Program-made: the position numbers and the translations under genes | In this document: one piece after another, positions 42,367 to 54,603 of the stretch | Layout: every line of letters begins with the position of its first letter | How positions within the stretch are numbered: position 1 is the stretch's first letter | Notes under the pieces: generated by a model | What the model was told of the DNA's origin: nothing | The model's database searches: none | The model's input: the letters and a program-made list of their open reading frames with translations, nothing else | DNA from: Ridgeia piscesae | Taxonomy: Eukaryota; Annelida; Polychaeta; Sabellida; Siboglinidae | NCBI GenBank assembly: GCA_025642075.2 | Contig: JAODUO010000483.1 | Location: 121,001 to 185,000 of the forward strand | DNA: 64,000 nucleotides | Direction of reading: 5' to 3'

Positions 42367-43480
42367 TGCACATTTATATGTAGGCCTACAGTGGAAACTC
42401 GCTATTAAAGTTGGAACTTGGCAAAAATGACTTGAATAGTAAAGATGACTGTATTAGCAAGTCTAATTTCCTATATGTAACTGTTACAAAGACAATTAGG
42501 GACTCGACTTGAATTTTCTTATTTGCAAGTTGACCGTAAAGCGAGGTCCGCTTGTATGTTTAACAATACATACATGTAAGTTCCTTCCTGATTCTGTCTT
42601 TGCCCAGGCACAATCTCTGATTCTGTTAACAGTATTTATTATCCACTATTATGTCCAAACATGATGTTGACACTACTATCCCTGATAACTTTCTAATAAG
42701 AAATTGATGTTATCCCTAATTGCTTTGTCCCTTTGATGTTATAGACAAAGTGTATGAATTAGATGTGTGTCAATTGTTTGTCCACCAGGTGGCAGCCGGT
42801 GGAAGAAGAGCAGTCTGTCGGACGCCATGTTGAAGGAACTCCGAGAACGATGTCCAAACATCAGCACACTGGAGCTAGTGAAGGTGAACCTGACGAACGT
42901 CTCTGTCGAGTGTCTGCCGCCGAGGCTCGAACGTCTCGGTGTCATCTCGTCACTCTTCCCGTGCGGCTGGTTCCGACCTGCGACTGACGCCGAGGTGCTG
43001 CCGTCTCTCCGACAGCTCGACCTTAGTGATAGCGGCAAGACGTCCAACTCGGACATCTCCGGTCTGTGTCACTGTCGACACATCACAGAGCTAAAACTGA
43101 ACGGCTGCTATCGTCTGACGGACGCCGCTGCTAAGGTGATTGCCGACAGTCTGCCCGACCTGGAGACGCTGGAGATGTCGGGCACGTCGTGTACGGACCT
43201 CGCTCTGCATCATATCAGTCGACATCTCACTCAACTCACCAGTGTCAACATGGCGGCTTGTACCGCAGTCACGGATTTTGGAATCGGCTTGATAGGTCAC
43301 GGTCTTGTCAGACTGAAATATCTCAGTCTTGACCGGTGTCCTTCCGTTACAGACGCTGGCATTGAACAACTGACTTCGTTGAAACAGCTCCAGTTTCTCG
43401 ACGTGACAGCTACTAAAGTGACACAGAGTGCCGCGGACCGTTTCAAGATGGCGCTGCCGCGGTGCAACGTGGCATTGTAA
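41141..43480 (+). CDS. F-box / leucine-rich-repeat protein, FBXL12-like (3 exons)
   Basis: Substrate-recognition subunit of an SCF ubiquitin ligase: the F-box binds SKP1 and the LRRs bind the target. Plus-strand exons: 41141-41247, 42106-42266, 42789-43480, giving 319 aa with matched phases. The F-box spans about residues 10-52: HLPDNILLEVF, then VCRRWRRVASDRTLWKHVNL across the first junction, then MWKIIRNHF. This order (F-box, W.HV.LT, VMW.L.R) is that of FBXL12 (326 aa in human). Residues ~90-319 hold LRRs of the cysteine-containing type: LRQLDLSDSG, ELKLNGCYRLTD, LKYLSLDRCPSVTDAG. An in-frame upstream ATG at 41072 would add 23 residues; 41141 is preferred because the F-box then starts near the N-terminus as in the family. 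A (TA)n repeat lies in intron 2. The LRR exon is GC- and CpG-rich compared with its surroundings. Orthology to FBXL12 is probable; a relative such as FBXL14 or FBXL20 is possible. Confidence 0.88.
42307..42362. repeat. (TA)n microsatellite in F-box gene intron 2
   Basis: About 28 TA units, 41 nt after the exon 2 donor. Confidence 0.97.
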
Positions 43481-45100
43481 TATAATATTTTGAACACATT
43501 TTGACAGTAGAACATACTACAGTTCGCGTATTATATGAAGTATCGTTGTTAACAAGTAAGCGTGGCTGTAATATATGTTTGTACAACTTTCCAACAACAT
43601 TCACTTTGTGACACAACGTCAACTCGGCACAAAACTGAGTTGCTTTTCATGCTTGAAATGTCATGAAATTTAAAATTAGCCAGCGACACGACATAGAGGC
43701 TGACACGGTGACAATCCAGACTCTCGTGTATGTATCTATGGCACCTATGTCGAAAGCTTCAGTGACAGTGTCGCGTGGTGCGTGTGTGTCTGATGATGGA
43801 AACGTAATCACTATGCACCACCTTTGTTGACATTCTAAAAGTACCATTACAATATTTGTATTAAAGTACTAATCAAAAAGTAATTGGTGATGTAAATGTT
43901 TATTAATTTATGTAGCACCATATTTATACAGTAATATTATATGGTGCTGCACAACATACGAGTCAATATAAACATTCAGTGTAATACACATATATTGATA
44001 TAATATAAAATAGTAAAATAAATTAGCGAAATAAATATATATATAAATATATCTCGAGTGTATTGGTGCGATGTCTCATTAATGTACTGATATATACTAG
44101 TTTCCCGCCGTTTCCATTGTCCTTGATAATGGAAGCTTAAGGGTTAATGTCATGCAAGGGCATCTTTATGCGCCAGGTGTCGCTGCAGTGGATTACGTAA
44201 ATACCAGCCACCAGTACTCCTAGCAACCTCAGCAAATCTCAACGTTTAAGCTCAGCCAAAGAAATTGCTCACGTGATATAGTGTTGGGTGATTTCAGCCA
44301 TACATACGCTGCTCATATGTTACGTGCAATGTAGAAGCAAATATTTGAATGCACATAACCGTTCAGTGTTCGTGCGTTTGAGTGGATGGTTCCTTACACA
44401 GGAATTCCCAAAAATTGTTTATCAGTCTTCAGGTTGGGGGTGAGTATTTATGCTGTTCTCACGGGCGAGGCAGCTGCGACTTGAAAAGTCAATACACTAC
44501 TGAGACTCAGCTAAGTTCCGTACGGCGCTTGGGTGATTTGCCAAGGCTAATTTGCAAGGCAAACAGCCTTGGCTTACGATGATGCAAAAGGGTACATACA
44601 TATAGTGATTTTGATAATGGCTACTGTATGCGTGTCCAACATCATTGGTTTAGATGGATTAAAAGAACCAACGAGAACAACGCCAACAAGCGCGCTGGCA
44701 GTGACTACTAACTGTGCTTGTACGGCGTGTAGGTCCACCTATAGATTAATTTCGTGCAGGTGTGTTTAAAAGCACTATATACGCATCTAACAACATTTGT
44801 AGTGCCAGCTGTGTATAACGTTCAGTTTTACGACAAATTAAACTATTCGCATTATGCGACGTCTGTGATCCGTTCAAAAGAAGCCATTACTACCTGCTAC
44901 AAACAATCGATCGGTACTGAGCAATCGATCGGTTGCTCGAGCCCTCATGGACAGACCCTCGTGTCAAAATAACACTGGACAAATAGACAAAGCTTACGTG
45001 GCGCATCGCAAACATGGAGCGACACAATATATTTTGAATAACTAGGGAAATCGACCGACGAGCAAAGAAGGCGACATTGTGGTTGGAGACGCGTGACGAC
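43481..45100. other. F-box gene 3' flank and CREC upstream region
   Basis: No gene recognised. A possible polyadenylation signal ATTAAA lies near 43859. A short repeat-like segment at 43905-43955 (TGTAGCACCA.../TGGTGCTGCACA) resembles segments at 36893 and 60003. TTACGTGG at 44994-45001 resembles the ACGTGG core of UPR elements. Confidence 0.4.
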
Positions 45101-47376
45101 ATGACTGTGAGACGATACGTGACCGCACTGCTGGTTCTGGCTTGTTTGGCACTAGTATCGTCACACGACCAGCACTCACCCATCGACATACAACACTACG
45201 AGGACGGCAAACACAACGACGCGTTTGACCATGCTGCTATCCTCGGTAGGTTTCTGTTTCCTTAGTTCACAGACTTCTCGATTGACACTGGTCACCATTT
45301 ATCCAAATGAAAGTGATGTTTTGTTTTAAAGTCGACCATTGAATGAAACTTCCCGTAGACCATAACCTTCTAACCACAATAGATACGGACTAAAAAGTAA
45401 GAACACGTTGCCGAGCATTGGAAATAACCAGAACGGTTGATGGTTTCGAATATATATTTAAACATATAGCACATTTGTCATGTTTTTAACAAACAGAATC
45501 ATTACTCTTCAGGTTCGCAAGAGGCTCTGGATGAGTTCGAGAAGTTGGCGCCATCGGAGGCCAAGAGAAAACTCGAGAGGATTGTGCACAACATGGATCT
45601 GAACAAAGACGACTTCGTCACTCAAGACGAACTTACCCCCTTGGGTTCTTCAGTCATACGTGTAAGTCGGCAGAATTACAGCATCGATAACCTACTAAAA
45701 TGCACTTTTTAATGACATAGGATTTCGTAATATAATTACCATTGATCAGTATCAAATGATCTTATAAATTAATTCGTGTCTGTGTGTGGTTGTAGGTTAC
45801 TCAACGAAGAGGAACTGGACCAATAATGGCGCATTATGACGCGAACGGAGACGATAGCGTAACGTGGAAGGAGTACCTGCAGAAAGAGCACGACTACACG
45901 TTGGTCAAGCTGGAGACTGACCGAGCCAAAGACGACGTGGATCTCGCTCAGACATTGCAGGTGGGTGGCGCCACCCGTGGACAGCGGGTGGAGACGTCAA
46001 ATACTTTTGAAAGGAGAAAGTATGCTCGTGGATCCTGTAATGTCGTTTGGACTACAATAAATATGTTGAGGGGGTATTGCGCGTTATTGATGTGACAGTG
46101 CTGCCACTAAACTATTTTATGGACGTGACATGCTTGCATGTGAATACGCACTTGTTATGGCACTCACAACATTCAAATACAGATAACAGGACGTAAGTGA
46201 ATAGTTTTACTATCACCAAGTCTTTAGATTCCCTTTCCACAAGCGAAGAGTGATTTTAGTGGGCCTTGTTAATGTTAACAAGCAACAATTACTGCGTGGT
46301 ACGTGATCGTGTGCACCAAGCGAGGACTCTAATATGTCGTAGCTCGTCGAGGAGAATGAGATGAAGTTCCGTGCAGCTGACGTCGACAAGACGGGTTCTC
46401 TTGACCTGGCCGAGTTCGCCGCCTTCACACATCCCTACGACTACGAACACATGCACGAGTTCGAGGTGAACATGACGCTGAAGGCACAGGACCGCAACAA
46501 GGACGGCAGCATTGACTTCACGGAATACTCGGACGAAGAGGAAGGAGGTAGGATGCATGAAGCCATTAACGTGTGCGTGCGTGAGTCCTAAACGAATGTT
46601 GAGCCTGTTACATGGACACGTGCTAACTCACTAACAAAGAGTAGACTGTGATCAGAAAAATATAAATTCTAATATGAGTGCAAATTGCAACACCGACTAT
46701 GGGCACATTGGCTTACCATTCATCCTCTGATTAATTGCTGGGTAATATTGATAATGACCAGCAGCTTCAACATCCAACTATTCTTGGTCACTAAACACCA
46801 TTGCTTGCACAGTATTACTCCCAAAGGTGTGAAAGGCAGCATCACGAAAATATCAGATGCTCAGTTCCTTTTCATTTAATTCACATTTTTGCTCCAATTC
46901 CTTTAGTTCAAACTATTTAAATACCAATCCTTTTGTTCAAAATCTGTCATTTCCAATTCCTGCACCAATTCCGGAATTGGAATTTAAAGATTCCATTTCC
47001 TTTTGGAATTTACCCCAGACCGGTGTTCAAATTAAACAGACATAAGTTGTGATCAAAGCAGCTTTTTATTTACTATCTAACAATAACCCATTGACTATTG
47101 TGTAATGCAGGTGATGTCAGCGAGGAGGACAAAGTGGCAAACCAAGAACAGTTTGACAGACATGACAAGAACAAAGACGGGAAGTTGGACAGGGATGAGA
47201 TTAGAGCCTGGGTGTTGCCCAACAACCAGGCACTGGCAATGGAGGAAGCAGTGCACCTCATCCATGAGACGGACTCTAACAGGGACGGACAGCTGAGTAT
47301 GGATGAGATCCTCGACAAGTACACACTGTGGGTGGGCAGCGCGGCCCAGACAGACACTCTACACGAGGAACTGTGA
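45101..47376 (+). CDS. Calumenin/reticulocalbin (CREC) six-EF-hand ER protein, 5 exons
   Basis: CREC proteins are low-affinity Ca2+ binders of the ER lumen and secretory pathway. Plus-strand exons: 45101-45245, 45513-45661, 45796-45960, 46343-46547, 47111-47376, total 930 nt (309 aa). A signal peptide (MTVRRYVTALLVLACLALVS) is followed by the family's DAFDHAAILG. There are six canonical 12-residue EF loops: DLNKDDFVTQDE, DANGDDSVTWKE, DVDKTGSLDLAE, DRNKDGSIDFTE, DKNKDGKLDRDE and DSNRDGQLSMDE. The C-terminus HEEL is an ER-retrieval-type signal. Between EF1 and EF2 the assembled frame gives a non-family stretch (LGSSVIRVTQRRGTGPI). Reading one base off, from the C run at 45636-45640 to about 45825, gives family-like WVLQSYVLLNEEELDQ with exactly the spacing of calumenin. 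This points to two compensating single-base indels. An in-frame ATG at 45077 is less likely, as it would precede the signal peptide by eight residues. Confidence 0.93.
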
Positions 47377-48510
47377 TGTATCACTTGAGTTAAATTGCCC
47401 TAGATCGAAAAATACTCTGTTGTCAACCAACTAGGATGGTTCAGAACTTAAAGTGACGGTGCCAGCTCACAAATTGTATTTGTTATTTAATAATACGTTG
47501 TTTTTTGTGATAGGTTTACTGCCTGTCAATTTATGTTTAGGTACTTTTTAAAGCTCGGAACAAAGTTCACAATTTGAAAGATTCTACCTGCAACACGTTC
47601 AGATGGTAAACAAAACATCCAGTTTCAAAACAAAATTAACTGGCAATAATGCAGAGGCGACCGCAGTACCCTTTGATGTTTAACTTTCCCACGTTCTAGA
47701 TATCAGACTTGTCATTACAAAAGTACTGTTCTGCCAAATCTGGGCAACGGAGCTGGCACCGTCCCTTTAAGATGGATTTTAGAGATACAATGATAACAAT
47801 GTCCTCTATAAGTCAATCCGTTGAGGTGTAGTGAAGTATTCATGTTTTGAGATAGTATATGTTAGTCAGGTAAAATATACATTTCAAATAATATATTATT
47901 CAATCATAGTCTGTTGTAGCATGTCACATAGGCCATACATAACACATGACGATGCATGCATGTGTACTGTGCATGTTACAGCAAAGAAAATAAAGTCAAA
48001 AAAACTGATTGGAAAGTATACTGAAGCAATGATGCCATGGTCAACATATTGTTCTCAAATTAATCAACTGAGGACAACTAGAGAAAACATCAATTCTTTA
48101 ATGTACTTTACTATGAATGTATTTACTATGAATGCAAAATATAACACATCATATTATTATTATGCATTATTATTTCTCAAATGAACAAAATCTAGTTCGA
48201 AAACACGGCACGTGTGAAATCTAGCTGATCACACTAATATAAAGTGTCATGTTATACAGTCAAGTGTGCCCATTATTTTGAATTGTGGATTCAAATTGAA
48301 CCACACTGCTGCTGTTGTACGGAGTCTTAAAATAAATCAATAAAAAAATAATGTTCACCAGATAAATTTACGTTCAACAAGTGGCAATAAATGTTCACCA
48401 AGTGGCTTTGTGATGTGCACCAGGTGGCACTGATGGTCCTCATGTAGTGTTGATGGTCACCAGGTGGCCGTGTAATATGCTAATGGTTCACTTAGTTGAA
48501 TAGGCAGGCA
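47377..48510. other. Tail-to-tail flank of CREC and CENP-W
   Basis: No gene recognised. Plus-strand AATAAA signals near 47989 and 48331-48346 could end CREC. The open frame at 47831-48184 has no family features and lies in AT-rich sequence. Confidence 0.4.
48355..48500. repeat. Degenerate tandem repeat in the CENP-W 3' flank
   Basis: About five or six diverged copies round GTTCACCAAGTGGC, spaced 25-35 bp. Confidence 0.5.
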
Positions 48511-50896
48511 TTACCCTCGAAGACTTTTGAGCACATTCTGAAAGAAAGGATATGTAACTTGGTAAGTTATGCATCGATCAGAAGAAAAGCTGCTTATGGA
48601 GGTTGACCATTACTTTTTACTGTAAAACTGATATACACGATACAGATTTATTCTGACATACTTACCACCCAACTTATATTTTATCTCAGCTTACGTAATT
48701 CGTAGGAAAGTCATGACACATATAACATGATTCACAGAACCACCTCAATGTAGTCACATTAGAAGCCATATATTTGAAAGCAGTGCGCACTGCCACATAA
48801 GCAGTTTCCTCCCAAAAAACAACATGTAACCATAAAATTATTAATTAAAGAACGTCCTGTTATGCTCATTGTTACAACAGAGTGTAGATATTGCTACAAT
48901 GAATAGATTTTTTTAGAGAAATAGGTATGGACAATCTTTCTTTAAAGTGGTATAACTTCCATGTATGACAATGGGGTTCTTGTAAATGTTCACACGAATC
49001 TCCATTATTACCCAGTTCTGTAACAAGTGTCACTTGTTCACACAAGTTGAACTTGTTTTACACAATCTGTATTGGGGCTGGTTCCAATTACACAAAATAT
49101 AAAAATTCATTCAATTACTCAATTGTTTTCAATCACAGATGCATTCACATACCCTTGCGATTTAGTGATGATTTGACGTCACAAATAAAAAATCCATACA
49201 TCGGTAGGTAAGGAGATAATAATGTATGGTTGAATGGGTCAATCATGAAATAGAATTGGTTGACAATCTAAGTGTTAATTTTAATTTCTAAACAATAAAA
49301 TAGAAACTGTAGTGAGGTACTGATAATTATCAAAGTATTATGTGTAATGAAATATACAGTGTTTACATGTTAATATTATTGATACCACAAAGGCTTCCCT
49401 TCAAGGGCCATACCAGCATACTTTCCCACTCACAAACCTATATCCACTGTTGAAAGTCATAAAAACGTCACCATATTTGTTTGTCAAATTATCCCTGGAA
49501 ATCCATGAATTATCTGTGTTGCACCCAGTTTGATGCATGTGAAGTAAATTGTCTTGGTGGAAAATATTGACACCCCTGCACCCATACATATGCTAGCATA
49601 ATAGTTAGATACAAAACCTCTCAAAGCAATTGTTAGTGATCGAACCATCTTTCTGACAGAGCTAGTGTTCTATGTGGTCAGACCTGATCATCCATTGTAC
49701 CCACCTGTCTGACTGCTCGGATGTGGATTGGCTGGAGTGAGCACTCCTTCTGTTCCTCAGCCTTCAGGTCGGCTTGAGAGGCAAACCGTTTCAGGAAGAG
49801 TATGTAGTCCAGAAACAGCTAGTAACAGATAAACAGGCAACCTTCATGTATGTGATTCTACCTTTATAAAACTGTCATAAATTAAAATGTCATTTGGCAT
49901 TAGAATTGAGTATAGGCAACAGGTTTATCTAGAATTTACTACAAATAGTCAGATCATCAATATGACATGGACAAAGGGTCATAATTTATGCCACATACTA
50001 ATGCATAAAAATAATTATCTGTCGGCACAGCTGTATGTAGACACGTCCTGGTGGGTGCAGCTGACATTTGGGGTGGGTAAACCCCATTTTGACGGGTGGA
50101 AACATCTTCCAAAATCACATATATTGTAAGTTACGCTTTGAAAACTGGTGTCATACAATAATACAAGGCAGTGACTACGCGTACGTTTAGGCCGCCAGTC
50201 TAAAAGTACGGCATTCATACTGGCTTGTATGTGAGTTGACATATAAGTATCTACAACATTTTTGACTGGCAAAAATGTTATCCTGCATAAAAGCCTGTCT
50301 GCCAGTATTCTTTCTAAATGTGCTAATCTTAAACCAACATACTGAGGATCCCAAAAAGTTAACAAACTATCTTAAAATTGAAAAAAATCTTGAGAGAGCA
50401 CAGCGCAATAATCACAACTGTAGTGGTGGTTGCCACATATCACACTGGCATGCCAGTATAAACACTTTGAGGCAGGCAGTGTTCCTTTTTGCTTCGAATG
50501 CTTGCCATTTCGGTCTCCCTAGCATGGTGTTGACTTTGGATGTGTTTGCATTTGCTTCAGTCTTACTCAAAGACAAAGTTACTGTCCTATCAGTATCACT
50601 GGCACTGGCCAGTTAGAACAGGCCAGTATTGTTTTTCTGTTAGACAATACCGAGCGCTTGAAGCAATTAGAAACTAAGAGTAGGGCAGCTGAAAATTAGA
50701 AGCCACCCTATTATCGTTCAACTTCCACATCAACCAGGTTTAATTCTCTTAGTAAGAATCTCCTCGTAAAGTTATGTCATATTTCAGCTACACATTGTAT
50801 ACTTACTAACATATCAACTTTTTTGTTCAGCTTTAATTGCCGACAATGAGTGTTAACGATGCTCTTCAATCTGCTCCTTGGGTAAACGGTTTTCAT
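48511..50896 (-). CDS. CENPW: CENP-W, histone-fold kinetochore protein (3 exons)
   Basis: CENP-W pairs with CENP-T through histone folds and, with CENP-S/X, links centromeric DNA to the kinetochore. Minus-strand exons: 50807-50896, 49705-49818, 48511-48537, total 231 nt (76 aa). Exon 1 encodes MKTVYPRSRLKSIVNTH and ends KKVDML. Exon 2 encodes LFLDYILFLKRFASQADLKA, the long central helix of the fold, and IHIRAVRQ. Exon 3 encodes only NVLKSLRG and a stop, matching the LKK.RG C-terminus of the family. Phases are all zero. Human CENP-W is 88 aa, so this copy is short at the N-terminus. An in-frame ATG at 51010 would add 38 residues with no family similarity and is not preferred. Identification rests on the hydrophobic pattern, the LDY.LFL.R.A core and the C-terminus. 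Confidence 0.83.
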
Positions 50897-51115
50897 TTTC
50901 GCGGCAATGTTTACAAATCTCGTCTCGATTGCCAAACACACGCGAGGTGGCGCCACATGTGTTGATCCTAAGCAGAAGGCAGCGGAGTGTGACTCCTGTT
51001 TAAAGCTCATATTTTGTATTGTGTTATACAGAATATACAGTATTTGTTATTGTGTTATACAGCATAAATTACATTTATTCTAAGGTACTAAAAACTCAAA
51101 AAATAAATACTGAAA

Positions 51116-52161
51116 TTTGCCGATGACACTACAGTGATAGGGCTAATAACAAATTCTGATCAATCTGAATATCGGGATCAAGTAAACAAACTCATCAGTT
51201 GGTGCAACGATAACAATCTGGAACTTAATGTAAATAAAACGAAAGAAATGATTGTTGATTTTAGGAGAAATAAATCTTCTCCTCCCTCGCCTCTTGTGAT
51301 CGATGGCAGGACAGTTGAAATCGTCCAACCTTTCAAATTTCTCGGTTCTAATCTACAGTAATCTTAAATGGGAGCTAAATGTTGTTAATATTGTCAAAAA
51401 GGCCCAGCAGCGGCTGTACTTGATAAGAAGGTTAAGATCGTTTGGTTTGACCTCAACTTTTACAGAGCTATAATCGAGAGTATTCTGATATTTTCTATCA
51501 CAGTATGGTTTGGGTTGATTAGTACAGAAGGAAACGCTCAGATTAAACAGAGTTGTTAATTAAACCTGCTTCCCGAATCATCGGCAGAGACCTTCCCAGT
51601 CTTGAAATACTGTATCAGCAGCGCCTGTTAGGAACTCTCACCTCTCAAGATTCATCCCATCCATCCCAATGACCTATTTGAACCTCTTCCATCTAGTCGC
51701 CGATTCAGATCGATCAAAACCAGGACCAACCGCTTTATTACTAGCTTTTTCCCCTTAGCCGTTCAAGCCCTGTCAAAACAGAAGTTATTTTTCTCCCACC
51801 TGCAGCAACCACATATTCCACTTTCCGATGAGTTTTTAGTGTCTATATTTTATCATGATTTATTATATATTATTTTATTTCATATTTTACATTTCAAGCT
51901 AATATATTTCTACTATAGATCGTATCAATTATTTATCAATGTTATAAAGAATTTTTTATTCGGACCTTTTTATGTGATTGTTCTTATTTATTTATTAATT
52001 TAATTTAAAATAGTAGTATATTTTATCATCATCGTTTGGTGCATGTGAATGTACTGTCATGTGAATGTACTAGTACGACGACCAATATCATTACACATTC
52101 CAATGTTTTATTGTAACTACAATGTGAACACATGGCAATAAAGCTATCTTATCTTATCTTT
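51116..52161 (+). mobile_element. 5'-truncated LINE (CR1/L2-type), pseudogenised
   Basis: Begins at the RT active-site motif FADDTTVIGLITNSD. It continues ISWCNDNNLELNVNKTKEM, IVDFRRN, VEIVQPFKFLGSNL, then in other frames KKAQQRLYLIRRL, FYRAIIESIL, TVWFG and SSRRFRSIKTRTNRF. Several frameshifts and stops. The 3' end is an AATAAAGC string with a short TATCT tandem tail (52144-52161), as in L2/CR1-like elements that lack poly(A). Confidence 0.88.
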
Positions 52162-52339
52162 AAAAACCCACTTAACTGTTCAATGTGTATAATAATCGTA
52201 GGACGCTGTCATTCAAATCGCTGCGCATCCCGAAGAAGTGCTGCCAAAGAAATTACTTCGTGAGGAAGCTAAGAAAATTCAATGCGTGTACTGTGTAGGA
52301 CAATGAATCATCTCTTTTATAAACGTATCTATTGTCCAG

Positions 52340-52645
52340 TCAGTTTTGTTCTACTGGTTAGTTTGCTGGGCGGAAGTTTGTCAGGAAATTTATCAGATGT
52401 TGTTCAATCGCGTTGTCCGGTCAGCCAGTAAAATTCCTGATATGACGCTTCCAACGGCAACGGTGGGTGGACTTTGTGACGCATGCGTGATCAAGAAGAC
52501 AAAATACATTTTAAAAGAGAAATCTTATCCACTGCAAGAGTGTTATTCTGCTGTTAAATCTGACTGTAGGCACCTGTCTGAAAGAGCACGCAAGAACCGA
52601 TATTGCAATACTTTCTAGCCTACTTCCATCAGGCTGCTCAACGCG
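52340..52645 (+). mobile_element. Second LINE fragment (RT C-terminal end)
   Basis: The frame reads LFNRVVRSASKI, then LCDACVIKKTKYILKEKSYP, then RKNRYCNTF and, after a stop, a SIRLLNA-like end. This is the C-terminal tail of a LINE ORF2 of a type related to the preceding element. A 14-base G run follows at 52671-52684. Confidence 0.65.
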
Positions 52646-53004
52646 AGCGAGATCGGAAGTGAACGGGGGCGTGGGGGGGGGGGGGTTGGAGCGAGAAGGG
52701 GGACTACAATTGGGAAACGAGTATGAACTGTGCAGCATATATGACTACGACTACTAGTACTATTATTAACACTGTTATGTAAAGAAACTAATATCGTTGC
52801 GTTGCGTTAATGTGAATTGTTACCATACGAATTTCCCATATTGTATAATATTGTTGTATAACAAAACAGGATGCACAGCCCCTCAGCAAAAAAGGTGCCG
52901 TTTTTGTTTTCCCTCCCTACCCCCCTCCCTCCTTCCTTCGCTCCCTCACTCCCTCCCTCACTCCCTACATCCCTCCACCCCTCGCTCTCTCTGTTTCTTT
53001 ATAT

Positions 53005-53510
53005 GTCCGTCCGTCCGTCCGTCCGTCCGTCCGTCCGTCCGTCCGTCCGTCCGTCCGTCCGTCCGTCCGTCCGTCCGTCCGTCCGTCCGTCCGTCCGTCC
53101 GTCCGTCCGTCCGTCCGTCCGTCCGTCCGTCCGTCCGTCCGTCCGTCCGTCCGTCCGTCCGTCCGTCCGTCCGTCCGTCCGTCCGTCCGTCCGTCCGTCC
53201 GTCCGTCCGTCCGTCCGTCCGTCCGTCCGTCCGTCCGTCCGTCCGTCCGTCCGTCCGTCCGTCCGTCCGTCCGTCCGTCCGTCCGTCCGTCCGTCCGTCC
53301 GTCCGTCCGTCCGTCCGTCCGTCCGTCCGTCCGTCCGTCCGTCCGTCCGTCCGTCCGTCCGTCCGTCCGTCCGTCCGTCCGTCCGTCCGTCCGTCCGTCC
53401 GTCCGTCCGTCCGTCCGTCCGTCGTCGTCCGTCCGTCCGTCCGTCCGTCCGTCCGTCCGTCCGTCCGTCCGTCCGTCCGTCCGTCCGTCCGTCCGTCCGT
53501 CCGTCCGTCC
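53005..53510. repeat. (GTCC)n tetranucleotide tract, ~126 units
   Basis: 506 bp of GTCC with a single visible interruption (GTCGTC at 53421-53426). Preceded by a C/T-rich ramp from about 52910. The Arg-Pro-Ser-Val frames across it are artefacts. Confidence 0.99.
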
Positions 53511-53747
53511 GGCCCGCCCGCCCGCCCGCCCGCCCGCCCGCCGCCCGCCCGCCGCCCGCCCGCCCGCCGCCCGCCCGCCCGCCCGCCCGCCCGCCCGCCC
53601 GCCCGCCCGCCCGCCCGCCGCCGCCGCCCCGCCCGCCCGCCGCCGCCCGCCCGCCGCCCGCCCGCCCCCCCCCCCCCGCCCGCCCGCCCGCCCGCCCGCC
53701 CGCCGCCGCCCGCCCGCCCGCCCGCCCGCCCGCCCGCCCGCCCGCCC
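53511..53747. repeat. (GCCC)n tract with length variants, continuous with (GTCC)n
   Basis: About 237 bp of GCCC interrupted by GCC units and one long C run (53666-53677). The C-rich strand is plus, so the minus strand is strongly G-quadruplex prone. An assembly collapse or expansion is quite possible here. Confidence 0.97.
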
Positions 53748-54178
53748 GTCTCTCTATCTCTCTCCTTTTCGCACGCGCGTTAATTAACAGCTAGCGCATG
53801 ATTTCTGCGTTGAGTGTGGCATTGGTTTCGGCTCAAATCGCATTCAAGCCGTGTCAGGTTTCAAATAAATGACCTCCAAAGATTGAGTCATCTATGTGAA
53901 TCCCAGTTCAAGTTTTAGTACATGAAATGGTCACCTTAATTGCTACTGAAATCAGCCTATACGACTCGAGTAAACCAGTCTTCGGTATACGTGTCTTTTG
54001 TGGATTCAGTTCCGTAGTAGGTAGCACATTTTTTACTTTTCTATGGAACTCATAATTTTAAAGCATTATTTTCACCTGACATGCATCACATGCGTCACAA
54101 ATGTCGGTAGTGTGTGACCCTCCACACACGCTCACCATCGGTGTTTTCTCGTTCACGCATCGACGACGGCGAACACAG

Positions 54179-54239
54179 TGACGTCACACCCCCGACTGAT
54201 TTATGTGGCACCTCTCCATCATTGCTGAGCGACACGTCA
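54179..54239 (+). promoter_or_regulatory. CRE and ACGTCA motifs upstream of second CREC gene
   Basis: A perfect palindromic CRE TGACGTCA is at 54179-54186. ACGTCA at 54234-54239 reads TGACGTGT on the minus strand, near the TGACGTG core bound by ATF6/XBP1. Both lie 360-430 bp upstream of the start. Functional role inferred only. Confidence 0.3.
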
Positions 54240-54603
54240 TCGAGGCGATAGATTCAGCATAACTTGACACTTTTACGACTGCTCCTACGTCGCAGTTTAA
54301 TGTTTTAAATAATTCAATCTCATGTACACGTTGACTTAGGGGTACAGTCGCTAAGTGACGAATTAGTGACTATGTGTGATTATTCCATTCGCTACCTCAC
54401 TGAAATATTATTAAGCCATGTTTACGACATGTCAAAGAAAAAAATTGCAATAGAACAACTTTTTGCAAGCATGTAAAAAGAATAGGCATCCACAAACAGC
54501 TGAGTGAAACGTTTCGACACGTTATTGGCCAGCGTTGGTATAACGACAGTGGTGCGAGTTTGAGAGTGGTCCTTAGACGGTACAACGCACAGTGTGACGA
54601 CGG

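Noticed and set aside
50275..50616. A 113-aa plus-strand ORF
   Set aside because: It lies in CENP-W intron 1 with no recognisable motif or splice support.
48998..51010. An N-terminally extended CENP-W from an ATG at 51010
   Set aside because: The 38 extra residues have no family similarity; the family core starts near MKTVYPRSRL.
52797..53794. Arg-Pro-Ser-Val repeat proteins of over 300 aa
   Set aside because: Pure tetranucleotide repeat translated in several frames at once.
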